A stretch of DNA of 12,761 nt from Chloroflexota bacterium (GCA_028873745.1 JAPPNT010000199.1:26834-39594), one strand, 5' to 3'. Numbered from the stretch's first letter, positions 1-6,550 are shown. The notes: a model not told the origin generated them from the sequence alone. Translations and numbers: made by a program.

Positions 1-1221
1 CGGAAAGAGTCGGACCGGCAGCGCCGGAACATCGTCCTCATCGCCTCCGAGAACCACGCCTCTCAGGCCGTCCTCGAGGCCTCCGCCTCCGTCATGACCA
101 ACAAGTACGCCGAGGGCTACCCCGGCCGCCGCTACTACGGCGGCTGTGAGTTCGTGGATATGGCCGAGACCCTCGCCATCGACCGCGTCAAGCAGCTCTT
201 CGGCTCTGAGCATGCCAACGTCCAGGCCCACTCCGGCACCCAGGCCAACATCGCCGTCTACACCGCTCTCATGGAGCCCGGCGAGACCCTCATGGGCATG
301 CGCCTCGACCACGGCGGCCACCTCTCCCACGGCAGCCCCGTCAACTTCACCGGCAAGTACTACAACATCGTCTCCTACGGCGTTGACCCCGACACCGAGC
401 TCATCGACTTCGAGCATGTCGAGTCCCTGGCCAAGGAGCACCGCCCCAAGTTCATCGTCGCCGGCTACAGCGCCTACGCCCGCACTGTCGACTGGGGCCG
501 CTTCCGCGCCATCGCCGACGAGGTCGGCGCGCTCCTTCTCGTCGACATGGCCCACATCGCCGGCCTCGTGGCGGGCGGCGTCCACCCCAACCCGGTCCCC
601 CACGCGCAGATCGTGACGTCGACGACGCACAAGTCCCTGCGCGGCCCGCGCGGCGCCTTTATCCTCTCGACGCAGGAGCACGCCCGCGCCCTTGACCGCT
701 CCGTCTTCCCCGTCAACCAGGGCGGGCCCTTCATGGCCGCCATCCTCGCCAAAGCCGTTTGCTTTGGCGAGGCCCTCCAGCCCGGCTTCGCCGTTTACGC
801 GCAGCGCATCGTCGACAACGCCCAGGCCCTCGCCGCTGCCATCGCCGACGCCGGCTTCCGCATCGTCACCGGCGGCACCGACAACCACCTCTTCCTCGTC
901 GACCTCCGCGCGTCGGGCCTCACCGGCCGCGAGGCCGAGCAGGCCCTCAACGCCGTCGGCGTCATCGTCAACCGCAACACCATCCCGAACGACCCCCAGC
1001 CCGCGACCGTCGCCAGCGGCCTCCGCATCGGCACCCCCGCCCTCAGCACCCGCGGCATGGGCCCCGACGAGATGCGCGTCATCGGCAAGCTCATCGGCGA
1101 CGTCCTCGCCCACCCCGGCGACGCCGCCGTAGAAGCCCGCGCCCGTGACGATGTAGCCGGCCTAACCAGCCGCTTCCCCGTCCCCGGCATAACCACAGAC
1201 GCCGCCTGGCCCCTGGACTAA
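1..1221 (+). CDS. glyA: Serine hydroxymethyltransferase, 5'-truncated by window edge
   Basis: This PLP enzyme of the cytosol interconverts serine plus tetrahydrofolate with glycine plus methylene-tetrahydrofolate, the main source of one-carbon units. The reading frame is open from base 1, so the start lies upstream. 406 residues are visible. Family hallmarks are LIASEN near visible residue 14, [16 protein letters not shown] around residues 32-47, and the PLP-lysine motif [14 protein letters not shown], with the Schiff-base lysine at visible residue 211. The lysine position in well-studied bacterial GlyA (about 229) implies roughly 18 missing N-terminal residues. The motifs are intact and the frame is unbroken to the TAA stop. 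Codons end almost always in C or G, as in most of the window. A hairpin repeat follows 8 bases after the stop and may be the only 3' structure. The family assignment is very secure. Confidence 0.97.
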   Translation, partial: RKESDRQRRNIVLIASENHASQAVLEASASVMTNKYAEGYPGRRYYGGCEFVDMAETLAIDRVKQLFGSEHANVQAHSGTQANIAVYTALMEPGETLMGMRLDHGGHLSHGSPVNFTGKYYNIVSYGVDPDTELIDFEHVESLAKEHRPKFIVAGYSAYARTVDWGRFRAIADEVGALLLVDMAHIAGLVAGGVHPNPVPHAQIVTSTTHKSLRGPRGAFILSTQEHARALDRSVFPVNQGGPFMAAILAKAVCFGEALQPGFAVYAQRIVDNAQALAAAIADAGFRIVTGGTDNHLFLVDLRASGLTGREAEQALNAVGVIVNRNTIPNDPQPATVASGLRIGTPALSTRGMGPDEMRVIGKLIGDVLAHPGDAAVEARARDDVAGLTSRFPVPGITTDAAWPLD

Positions 1222-1229
1222 CCACCATT

Positions 1230-1257
1230 CGTCATCCCGGCGAAAGCCGGGGTCCAG
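1230..1257 (+). repeat. REP-like hairpin, family 2 (GGC-GAAA-GCC type)
   Basis: The stem CCCGGC/GCCGGG closes a GAAA tetraloop and is followed by GTCCAG. It is related to the copies at 4987, 11032 and 12445. It sits directly after glyA and just before the hicBA promoter. Confidence 0.8.
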
Positions 1258-1264
1258 ATGGCCT

Positions 1265-1293
1265 TTGACCGGAACGGTCCCGCAGGGCACAAT
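1265..1293 (+). promoter_or_regulatory. Candidate sigma-70 promoter with dyad operator for hicBA
   Basis: TTGACC (1265-1270) and CACAAT (1288-1293) are separated by exactly 17 bases. This would put transcription start near 1300, about 39 bases before the hicB ATG. A perfect inverted repeat, GACCG-GAA-CGGTC (1267-1279), overlaps the -35 box and the start of the spacer. That is a natural site for autorepression. The boxes match consensus at 5/6 and 4/6. The call is by eye only. Confidence 0.5.
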
Positions 1294-1338
1294 GGGCATG
1301 AACCCACCGTCCGGAACGCAGGAACCGGAGAAAAAGAG

Positions 1339-1584
1339 ATGGGCATCTACCAGCTGGAATATGTTCTTCATGAACCCGAGGAGAGCGAGGGCTGGATGTA
1401 CCTGGCCGAAGTCCCAGCCCTGCAGGGCTGCATGGCTTGGGGAGAGACGCCGGAAGAAACCCTCAAGAGCCTCTTGGCAGTAGCACAGACCATCATCCAG
1501 CTCCGGCAGGAAGACGGGCAGGCGCTGCCCCCGGAGATAACTCCTCTGCGCAGCCCCGAAGGAACCTTGACCGTAACTGCATGA
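1339..1584 (+). CDS. hicB: HicB-family antitoxin (short form)
   Basis: An 81-residue protein with the HicB/UPF0150 partial RNase-H-like fold. The signature YLAEVPALQGCMAWGETPEETLKSLLAVAQ occupies residues 21-50, matching the family pattern EVP-x-L-x-GC-x-x-x-GxTxxEA. HicB proteins bind and neutralise the mRNA-cleaving toxin HicA. Many HicB proteins carry a C-terminal HTH or ribbon-helix-helix domain for autoregulation. This one ends about 30 residues after the core and shows no room for one. The ATG at 1339 is chosen because GGAG (1327-1330) lies 8 bases upstream; the ORF is open further upstream, but that extension has no family similarity. The stop overlaps the hicA start as ATGA, indicating translational coupling. 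Codon use is less C-ending than in the neighbouring metabolic genes. Confidence 0.85.
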   Translation: MGIYQLEYVLHEPEESEGWMYLAEVPALQGCMAWGETPEETLKSLLAVAQTIIQLRQEDGQALPPEITPLRSPEGTLTVTA

Positions 1585-1790
1585 CTTACAGGGAACTGTG
1601 CAGGAAGCTGGAGAGACTGGGTTGCAGGTTCCAGCGCCAGGCCGACGGATCCCACGAAATGTGGATAAACCCAGCCAACGAGCTGCGGACGCCCATCCCC
1701 AGACACGGCAATCGTGACTTGGCCACCGGGACCCTCCACCGAATCAGAAGAAACCTCGGCATCCCCAGGTCGGACTTCGACTCGGCATAG
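1581..1790 (+). CDS. hicA: HicA-family mRNA interferase toxin
   Basis: A 69-residue HicA toxin, a dsRBD-like ribonuclease that cleaves mRNA and is held inactive by HicB. The N-terminal helix MTYRELCRKLERLGCRFQRQ leads into the catalytic GSH motif (His25, in ADGSHEMW). The typical C-terminal stretch follows: PIPRHGNRDLATGTLHRIRRNLGI, residues 38-61. Length is normal for the family. The ATG overlaps the hicB TGA (ATGA), so toxin synthesis depends on antitoxin translation, and the antitoxin-first order fits this. All recognisable motifs are intact, so the toxin is probably functional. With hicB it forms a self-contained two-gene module, typically acquired horizontally. Confidence 0.88.
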   Translation: MTYRELCRKLERLGCRFQRQADGSHEMWINPANELRTPIPRHGNRDLATGTLHRIRRNLGIPRSDFDSA

Positions 1791-1846
1791 GCCGGAACGC
1801 GCCAGCGACAGCCAGCATCCACTCCCTTGTCTGGTCGCGCTCCCCC

Positions 1847-1872
1847 CGTTCGCCCTGAGGGAAATCGAAGGG
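1847..1872 (+). repeat. REP-like repeat, family 1, variant B
   Basis: Begins CGTTCGCCCTGAG, continues GGAAATCGAAGGG, and pairs CCCT with AGGG. It is identical over 26 bases to the copy at 8457-8482. It lies between hicA and the HAD gene. Read through, it makes an apparent N-terminal extension of the HAD frame (PFALREIEG) that is not real protein. Confidence 0.85.
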
Positions 1873-1902
1873 CGGCTCCGTCCACTACTGAAAGGAGCGC
1901 CT

Positions 1903-2574
1903 TTGCAAGCAAAGCCCGAACCGGCAGCCCCTCCCAGTCTGGTGATCTTTGATAGCGATGGCGTGCTGGTAGACAGTGTGCCTTTGATCAGACGTGCGAT
2001 GGTGAGTGTCCTCGCTTCCTATGGACTGCGACTCTCGCTGGACGAAGTAGTGAGACATCTCAGTGGACTTCAGAACAACGACATTAGGATTGTTGTTGCA
2101 TCGCGATGGGGAGTGTCCTTACCGGATGAATTCTTGGAAGACGTGGAAACTGCGGAACGGGCCGAAGTAGAGAAGGGTTTGCTCCCCGTGAAGGGGGCCG
2201 AAACTGCCGTGCGCTTGGTAGTTGAATCAGGAATATCCACCTGCGTCGCCTCCAACGGCTCCCCTGAGGAGATCGAACACCGTCTGAAACTCGCTGGCCT
2301 CTTCCATTGGTTTGAGGGTCGGATGTTCAGTGCCATGGCTGTCCCCCGCCCCAAGCCCCATCCGGACGTGTTCCTGCACGCCGCCGACACAATGGGCTAC
2401 CCACCATCCGAGTGCGTTGTCATAGAGGACAGCCCCGCAGGCATCCAGGCAGGCGTGGCCGCCGGCATGCGCGTCCTGGCCTACACCGGCGGGGCAGACG
2501 AAGGTACAGTGAGCGTGCCGGGTGTCGAGAGCTTTACCAGCCTGTCTTCCCTCCCGGAGCTGCTGGGCCTGTAG
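1903..2574 (+). CDS. HAD-superfamily phosphatase (beta-PGM/YieH-like)
   Basis: A 223-residue cytosolic phosphatase or phosphomutase of HAD subfamily I. Motif I is FDSDGVLVDS, with the nucleophile and acid/base aspartates at residues 17 and 19. A helical cap follows. Motif II is VASNGS (Ser117), motif III is the PRPKPHPDVF lysine (Lys151), and motif IV is VIEDSPAGIQAG (Glu175/Asp176). The cap, VASNG and the C-terminal FTSLSSLPELL resemble 6-phosphogluconate phosphatase YieH, but the substrate cannot be fixed from sequence. The frame is open back into hicA. I choose TTG 1903 because AAAGGAG (1891-1897) lies 5 bases upstream and the earlier part is repeat DNA. Codon use, including many A/T-ending codons, is clearly unlike glyA or the oxygenase and suggests separate acquisition, perhaps with hicBA. 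Confidence 0.87.
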   Translation: MQAKPEPAAPPSLVIFDSDGVLVDSVPLIRRAMVSVLASYGLRLSLDEVVRHLSGLQNNDIRIVVASRWGVSLPDEFLEDVETAERAEVEKGLLPVKGAETAVRLVVESGISTCVASNGSPEEIEHRLKLAGLFHWFEGRMFSAMAVPRPKPHPDVFLHAADTMGYPPSECVVIEDSPAGIQAGVAAGMRVLAYTGGADEGTVSVPGVESFTSLSSLPELLGL

Positions 2575-2630
2575 CGCCCTGCCACCACTCCGCTGCCCAA
2601 ACTGATACTCCCACGCGCCCCCGCACCCGG

Positions 2631-2659
2631 TTGACGCCCCCCACCCGCAGCTATAGACT
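2631..2659 (+). promoter_or_regulatory. Candidate sigma-70 promoter of the Rieske oxygenase gene
   Basis: TTGACG (2631-2636) and TAGACT (2654-2659) are separated by 17 bases. Predicted transcription start is near 2666, leaving a leader of about 31 bases that contains the ribosome binding site GGAGG (2686-2690). An overlapping TATAGA at 2652 is an alternative -10. Confidence 0.5.
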
Positions 2660-2696
2660 CCCTGAGACAAAACTGAGACTCCACCGGAGGACAGAC

Positions 2697-4025
2697 ATGC
2701 TCTCTCAGCAGGACAACGAGACCCTCTGCCGCGTGGGCCCCGGCACCACCATGGGCGAGTTCATGCGCGAGTACTGGATCCCCGCCCTCCAGTCCAGTGA
2801 GCTCCCCGGCCCGGACTCGGACCCCGTCCGCGTCCGCCTCCTCGGCGAGGACCTCATCGCCTTCCGCGACTCCACCGGCACCGTCGGCCTCGTCGACAAC
2901 TACTGCCCCCACCGCCGCGCCAGCCTCTTCTTCGGCCGCAACGAGGAGTCCGGCATCCGCTGCGTCTACCACGGCTGGAAGTTCGACGTCAGCGGCAACT
3001 GCGTCGACATGCCGTCGGAGCCCGCCGAGTCCAACTTCAGGGACAAGGTGAAGGTCAAGGCCTACCCCTGCGCCGAGCGCAACGGCATTGTCTGGGCCTA
3101 CATGGGCCCCCGCGCCGAGCTCCCGCCCCTGCCCGACCTAGAGCCCAACATGCGCCCGGAGCGCGAGTACACCATCACCACCGTCCTCCGCGAGTGCAAC
3201 TGGATGCAGGCCCTGGAGGGCGACATCGACACCTCTCACCTCGGCTTCCTGCACCTCGGCAGCGCCGACCCCAAGGCCCTCGTCCCCGGCACCGTCGACT
3301 ACTACACCGTCAACGTCCGCCACCCGCGCTACAACGTGCTGCCGACGGACTACGGCGTCATGTACGCCGCCTACCGTCCGGCCGAGGAGGACTCCTACTA
3401 CTGGCGCTTCGCCCAGTACCTGCTCCCCTTCTACACCATGATCCCGACCGGCCGCCTCGGCCTGCAGGTCCGCGTCCGCGCCTGGGTCCCCGTCGACGAC
3501 GAGCACACGATGTTCTGGGCCCTCGCCGCCCCCACGCCCGGCGCACCCGGCGTCCGCCGCACCGACCGGAACGGCCGCGTCCTCGGCGGCAGCGCCGGCC
3601 AGATGGAGTACCTCCCGAACTCTTCCGGCTGGCACGGCCGCTGGCGCCTCGCCGCCAACAAGACCAACGACTACAAGATTTTTTTTTATGATAAGGGGAA
3701 GAACGAGATCTACACCGGCATCACCGGCATCCACCTGCAGGACCAGGCCGTCACCGAGAGCATGGGCGCCATCTCCGACCGCACCCGTGAGCGCCTCGGC
3801 ACCAGCGACACCATGATCATCAAGTCCCGCCGCCGCGCCATCGACGCCGCCCGCTCCCTGCAGGAGGGCGTCCCGGCCCCGGGCGTCGACAACCCCGAGG
3901 TCTACCAGGTCCGCTCCGGCGACATCGTCATGAAGCGCGACGTCGACTGGCTGGAGGGCACCAAGGAGCTCCGCAAGGCCTTCGTCGACCACCCGGAGCT
4001 GCTGGAACCCGCGCCCGCGTCCTAA
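2697..4025 (+). CDS. Rieske non-heme iron ring-hydroxylating oxygenase, alpha subunit (phthalate 4,5-dioxygenase-like)
   Basis: A 442-residue oxygenase component that would use O2 and reductase-supplied electrons to hydroxylate an aromatic or similar substrate. The N-terminal Rieske domain has Cys70-x-His72 (NYCPHRRAS) and Cys89-x2-His92 (RCVYHGWKF), binding the 2Fe-2S cluster. The catalytic domain has the mononuclear-iron histidines His181 and His186 in EGDIDTSHLGFLH. A later QDQAVTESMG segment is typical of this subfamily and may hold the carboxylate ligand. Length and the opening MLSQQDNETLCRVGPGT match phthalate 4,5-dioxygenase-type proteins. The substrate is not determined, and no ferredoxin or reductase gene is nearby. 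ATG 2697 is preceded by GGAGG at a 6-base spacing; the longer open frame upstream overlaps the HAD gene. A T9 run and A/T-rich codons around 3678-3700 are out of character. Confidence 0.93.
   Translation: MLSQQDNETLCRVGPGTTMGEFMREYWIPALQSSELPGPDSDPVRVRLLGEDLIAFRDSTGTVGLVDNYCPHRRASLFFGRNEESGIRCVYHGWKFDVSGNCVDMPSEPAESNFRDKVKVKAYPCAERNGIVWAYMGPRAELPPLPDLEPNMRPEREYTITTVLRECNWMQALEGDIDTSHLGFLHLGSADPKALVPGTVDYYTVNVRHPRYNVLPTDYGVMYAAYRPAEEDSYYWRFAQYLLPFYTMIPTGRLGLQVRVRAWVPVDDEHTMFWALAAPTPGAPGVRRTDRNGRVLGGSAGQMEYLPNSSGWHGRWRLAANKTNDYKIFFYDKGKNEIYTGITGIHLQDQAVTESMGAISDRTRERLGTSDTMIIKSRRRAIDAARSLQEGVPAPGVDNPEVYQVRSGDIVMKRDVDWLEGTKELRKAFVDHPELLEPAPAS
3679..3687 (+). other. T9 homopolymer inside the oxygenase coding sequence
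   Basis: Nine consecutive T residues read as ATT TTT TTT TAT within a gene whose codons nearly all end in C or G. The next codons (GAT AAG GGG AAG) are also atypical. One inserted T would make TGA the next codon after the run (bases 3689-3691). Confidence 0.9.
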
Positions 4026-4040
4026 CAGCAACGCGAGAAG

Positions 4041-4087
4041 AAAGGGGGCTTCCGAACGCCGCATCCCGGCGCACCGGAAGCCCTTTT
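4041..4087 (+). terminator. Rho-independent terminator after the oxygenase gene
   Basis: The outer stem GGGCTTCCG (4046-4054) pairs with CGGAAGCCC (4075-4083) and is followed by TTTT. An inner stem CGCCG/CGGCG (4057-4061 with 4067-4071) sits in the loop, making a compound hairpin. It lies 20 bases after the stop codon and separates the oxygenase transcript from the downstream aldolase gene. Confidence 0.8.
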
Positions 4088-4110
4088 GCATAGGGCAGCT
4101 GCCCCCAATC

Positions 4111-4136
4111 CGTTCGCCCTGAGCCTGTCGAAGGGG
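4111..4136 (+). repeat. REP-like repeat, family 1, variant A
   Basis: CGTTCGCCCTGAGCC followed by TGTCGAAGGGG. CCCT pairs with AGGG, and TTCG with CGAA. Related to the copies at 6524 and 6654. It sits in the leader region of the class II aldolase gene. Confidence 0.85.
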
Positions 4137-4179
4137 TCGTCCGCCAGGACGACGGCGCACTACAAGAAGGAGGACCACC

Positions 4180-4965
4180 ATGGCAGAAATAGACGACGTC
4201 AAGCGGGAGGTGGCAATCGCCAACCGCATCCTCACCCACACCGGCCTGTCGGCGGGCATCCTGGCGTCCCTAGGCCACGTTAGCATGCGCGTCCCCGGTG
4301 ATCCGGAACTCTTCGTCGTCAAGGGCCGCGGCTACGAGGTCGACGCGCTCCCCCTCATGCAGCCAGAGGACATGATCGTCTGCGACATGGAGGGTCGGAA
4401 AGTCGGCGGCCCGCCCAACGCCACCCAGTGCTTCGAGGTCAAGATCCACTCCACCATCCTGAAGGCCCACCCGGAGATCAACTCCGCCGTCCACGTCCAC
4501 CCCCGGTTCGCGACGATGATGAGCGTCCTCCAGGCGCGCCTGGTCCCCATGTGCAACGAGGGCCGCGAGCTGGTGCGCAGGCCCATCGGCGTGTACCCGC
4601 ACAACAAGCTCATCCTCACAGAGGAGGACGGGCAGGGCGTGGTCGCCGCCCTCGGCGACGCGCAGGTCGCGCTGCTTCGAGGCCACGGCGCGGTGACCGT
4701 TGGACGCAGCGTGGACCAGTCCGTGATGAACATGCTGCAGCTTGAGGAGCAGGCGCGCATGAACTGGTACGCCTACTGCGCCATGGGCCCGGACCACCCG
4801 GGCATCCCGGAGGACGACATCGTCGAGGCGCTGAGCCAGCCCTCCCTCTCGGAGCTGGAGCACTTCCAGGGCGGCCCCGCCCCCCGACAGGGCGGCGCTG
4901 GCCCCAACGGCGCGTGGCTCTACTTCAAGATGCAGGTGGAACAGGAGTTGGACGCCGTCCGCTAG
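4180..4965 (+). CDS. Class II aldolase/adducin-family metalloenzyme (aldolase or decarboxylase)
   Basis: A 261-residue cytosolic zinc-dependent enzyme of the class II aldolase/adducin fold. Likely metal ligands are His105 and His107 (AVHVHPRF) and His169 (LRGHGAV), with the catalytic glutamate Glu86 in CFEVKIHSTILKAHP. The family contains fuculose- and ribulose-phosphate aldolases and epimerases. It also contains decarboxylases of aromatic catabolism, such as 3,4-dihydroxyphthalate and hydroxy-carboxymuconate-semialdehyde decarboxylases. The adjacent phthalate-dioxygenase-like gene makes a decarboxylase role plausible, but sequence alone does not decide. ATG 4180 has AAGGAGG (4167-4173) at a 6-base spacing. 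A terminator and a REP unit separate it from the oxygenase, so it is probably transcribed on its own. Codon use matches the neighbours. Confidence 0.87.
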   Translation: MAEIDDVKREVAIANRILTHTGLSAGILASLGHVSMRVPGDPELFVVKGRGYEVDALPLMQPEDMIVCDMEGRKVGGPPNATQCFEVKIHSTILKAHPEINSAVHVHPRFATMMSVLQARLVPMCNEGRELVRRPIGVYPHNKLILTEEDGQGVVAALGDAQVALLRGHGAVTVGRSVDQSVMNMLQLEEQARMNWYAYCAMGPDHPGIPEDDIVEALSQPSLSELEHFQGGPAPRQGGAGPNGAWLYFKMQVEQELDAVR

Positions 4966-4986
4966 CCCCTGCCCTGAACACACCAT

Positions 4987-5014
4987 CGTTTTACCGGCGA
5001 AAGCCGGAATCCAG
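4987..5014 (+). repeat. REP-like hairpin, family 2
   Basis: ACCGGC-GAAA-GCCGGA core followed by ATCCAG. Stem CCGGC/GCCGG with a GAAA loop. Located 21 bases after the aldolase stop. Confidence 0.8.
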
Positions 5015-5036
5015 AGCCGGGGGACGGGAAAGAGGC

Positions 5037-5085
5037 CGCTCGCCCTGACTCTGTCCTGAGGCTCTCGAAGGAGCTTGTCGAAGGG
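5037..5085 (+). repeat. Composite REP-like repeat, family 1, variant C (nested copy)
   Basis: The outer part reads CGCTCGCCCTGA ... CTTGTCGAAGGG. Inside lies a second unit, TCCTGAGGCTCTCGAAGGA, whose arms TCCT/AGGA pair with each other. This looks like one repeat within another. A near-identical composite is at 12384-12432. Confidence 0.85.
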
Positions 5086-5105
5086 CGCAGATACAGCATT
5101 CGTCG

Positions 5106-5148
5106 TTCCCGCGCAGAGCCTGCCCCGTACCCCGATACGGGGCGGGAA
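5106..5148 (+). repeat. Family 3 hairpin repeat interrupted by an inserted hairpin module
   Basis: Host arms TTCCCGC...GCGGGAA match the uninterrupted repeats at 6618 and 10790. A 25-base segment (5117-5141) is inserted after GCGCAG. It starts AGCCTGCCCCGTA and ends GATACGGG, and has its own stem CCCCGTA/TACGGGG (5123-5129 with 5136-5142). A 24-base version sits in another repeat type at 12337-12360. Confidence 0.85.
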
Positions 5149-5232
5149 CCCAGAGGGGTCGAGCGGGGCGACGCCCGTTCCCCCTGATTGACATGCGAAG
5201 GGACAGCGCCACACAAAGGAGGAGGAGCAGCG

Positions 5233-6513
5233 GTGGTCCACCACCACCATCACGGCGCTTCCCATGAGCGCCAGCATGCCGTGTCCGTCCGCGAGCGCGT
5301 GCGGCAGTCCGTAGGCTCCCTGCGCTACCGGAACTTCCGCCTGCTCTGGACAACCACCATCTTCTCCAGCTCCGCACGATGGGTGCAGCAGGTCTCCCTC
5401 GGCTGGCTCGCCTTCGACCTGACCGACTCTGCCGCCCTCCTCGGCGTTCTCCTCTTCGTCTACCAGGCCCCCACCTTCGCAATGTCGCCCCTCATCGGCG
5501 TGATGGTCGACCGCGTCGACCGGCGCAAGCTGTTCATCATCAGCCAGGTCACCATGGCGATGGTCGCCGCCCTCCTCGCCGTCGACATCGCTACCGGGAC
5601 CGTCGAGGTCTGGCACCTCTACATCTTCGCCCTGATCAGCGGCTTCGAGAGCGCCATCATCCATGTCGTCCGGCAGGTGATCATCCCCGCCGTCGTGCCC
5701 CGTGATGAGCTGCTCAACGCCATCTCCCTGAACTCGGCGGCCAACACCGTCACCCGCATCGCCGGTCCCTTTCTCGCCGGGCTGCTCATCGTCGCGCTGG
5801 GAGTGGAGGCCAACTTCTTCATCCAGGCCGCCCTGCTCGCGTGCGTCGCCGTCGCCGCCTTCCCCCTGCAGCTCCGCGCCCCGGAGACCGACACCGACGA
5901 GCAGGCCGCCGGCGTCTCCATCCGCGACGACATCGCCGTCGCCCTGCGCTTCATCTGGGGCATCGGCGTGCTCCGCCTCCTCTTCGCCGTCGAGTTCCTC
6001 ATGCTCTTCCTCGCCTCGCCCTTCACCAGCTTCCTGCCGGTCTGGGCGGAGAACGTCCTCAGCCTCGACGCCGACGGCCTCGGCGCCCTCTACGCCGCCG
6101 CCGGGATCGGCTCCCTGTTGGGCGCGCTGCTCCTCGCCGCCGCGGGCAACGTCCGGCGAAAGGGTGTGCTCATGCTCATTGCCGGAGTGGCCTTGGGTCT
6201 CGCCTTCCTTGGCCTAGGCTCGTCCTCCCTGCTCATCGTGTCGATGGTGCTGCTGGCCGTCATGGGGGCCACCGACGCCATCGCCTCCGCCATCAACCTC
6301 ACCCTGGTGCAGAGCCGCGTGCCCGACGGCCTGCAGGGCCGTGTCATGAGCATCTTCAACATGGGCCACGCCCTCATCGCGACCGGTGCCCTCATCATGG
6401 GCGTCATCGTCGACGCCATCGGCATCCAGGCGATGACCCTCGGCCTGGGCGCCATCGTCGCTGTGCTCGCCGTCTTCGCCCTCGCCGCCCTCCCCACCCT
6501 CCGCCGCGCCTAG
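5233..6513 (+). CDS. Major facilitator superfamily transporter (MFS_3/EntS-like)
   Basis: A 426-residue integral inner-membrane protein with about 10-12 hydrophobic segments, the first near residues 38-61. The cytoplasmic loop motif GVMVDRVDRRK (residues 89-99) is the MFS motif-A equivalent. The overall pattern (RYRNFRLLW start, SSARWVQQVSLGWLAFDLT, late VPDGLQGRVMSIFNMG) is that of the MFS_3 group, which includes enterobactin and drug exporters. Direction and substrate are therefore likely export of a small molecule, but unknown. The start is the GTG at 5233, because AAAGGAGGAGGAG (5215-5227) lies 5 bases upstream. An upstream in-frame TTG at 5188 lacks a ribosome binding site. The N-terminus carries five consecutive histidines (residues 3-7). 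Codon use matches the flanking metabolic genes. Confidence 0.88.
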   Translation: MVHHHHHGASHERQHAVSVRERVRQSVGSLRYRNFRLLWTTTIFSSSARWVQQVSLGWLAFDLTDSAALLGVLLFVYQAPTFAMSPLIGVMVDRVDRRKLFIISQVTMAMVAALLAVDIATGTVEVWHLYIFALISGFESAIIHVVRQVIIPAVVPRDELLNAISLNSAANTVTRIAGPFLAGLLIVALGVEANFFIQAALLACVAVAAFPLQLRAPETDTDEQAAGVSIRDDIAVALRFIWGIGVLRLLFAVEFLMLFLASPFTSFLPVWAENVLSLDADGLGALYAAAGIGSLLGALLLAAAGNVRRKGVLMLIAGVALGLAFLGLGSSSLLIVSMVLLAVMGATDAIASAINLTLVQSRVPDGLQGRVMSIFNMGHALIATGALIMGVIVDAIGIQAMTLGLGAIVAVLAVFALAALPTLRRA

Positions 6514-6523
6514 CCGCGTTCCC

Positions 6524-6550
6524 CGTTCGCCCTGAGCCCCGTCGAAGGGG
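6524..6550 (+). repeat. REP-like repeat, family 1, variant A
   Basis: CGTTCGCCCTGAG followed by CCCCGTCGAAGGGG. Arms CCCT/AGGG. Located 10 bases after the MFS stop. Confidence 0.85.

Noticed and set aside
1714..1902. N-terminal extension of the HAD gene back into hicA
   Set aside because: The segment overlaps hicA and reads through a REP unit. The TTG at 1903 has a strong ribosome binding site and gives the normal family length.
2412..2696. N-terminal extension of the Rieske oxygenase overlapping the HAD gene
   Set aside because: Arginine/proline-rich out-of-frame translation of the HAD gene and the promoter region. ATG 2697 has GGAGG and matches the family start.
4093..4104. 12-bp palindrome GGGCAGCTGCCC as an operator
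   Set aside because: Perfect but short and GC-rich, a single occurrence, no promoter boxes around it; chance is likely.
5188..5216. TTGACA at 5188-5193 as the -35 of an MFS promoter, or TTG 5188 as its start
   Set aside because: No acceptable -10 at 17-18 bases, and +1 would fall in the Shine-Dalgarno region. As a start codon the TTG lacks a ribosome binding site, whereas GTG 5233 has an excellent one.
5239..5253. His run as a cloning-vector tag
   Set aside because: No vector sequence nearby; flanking codons, ribosome binding site and repeats are continuous with the chromosome.
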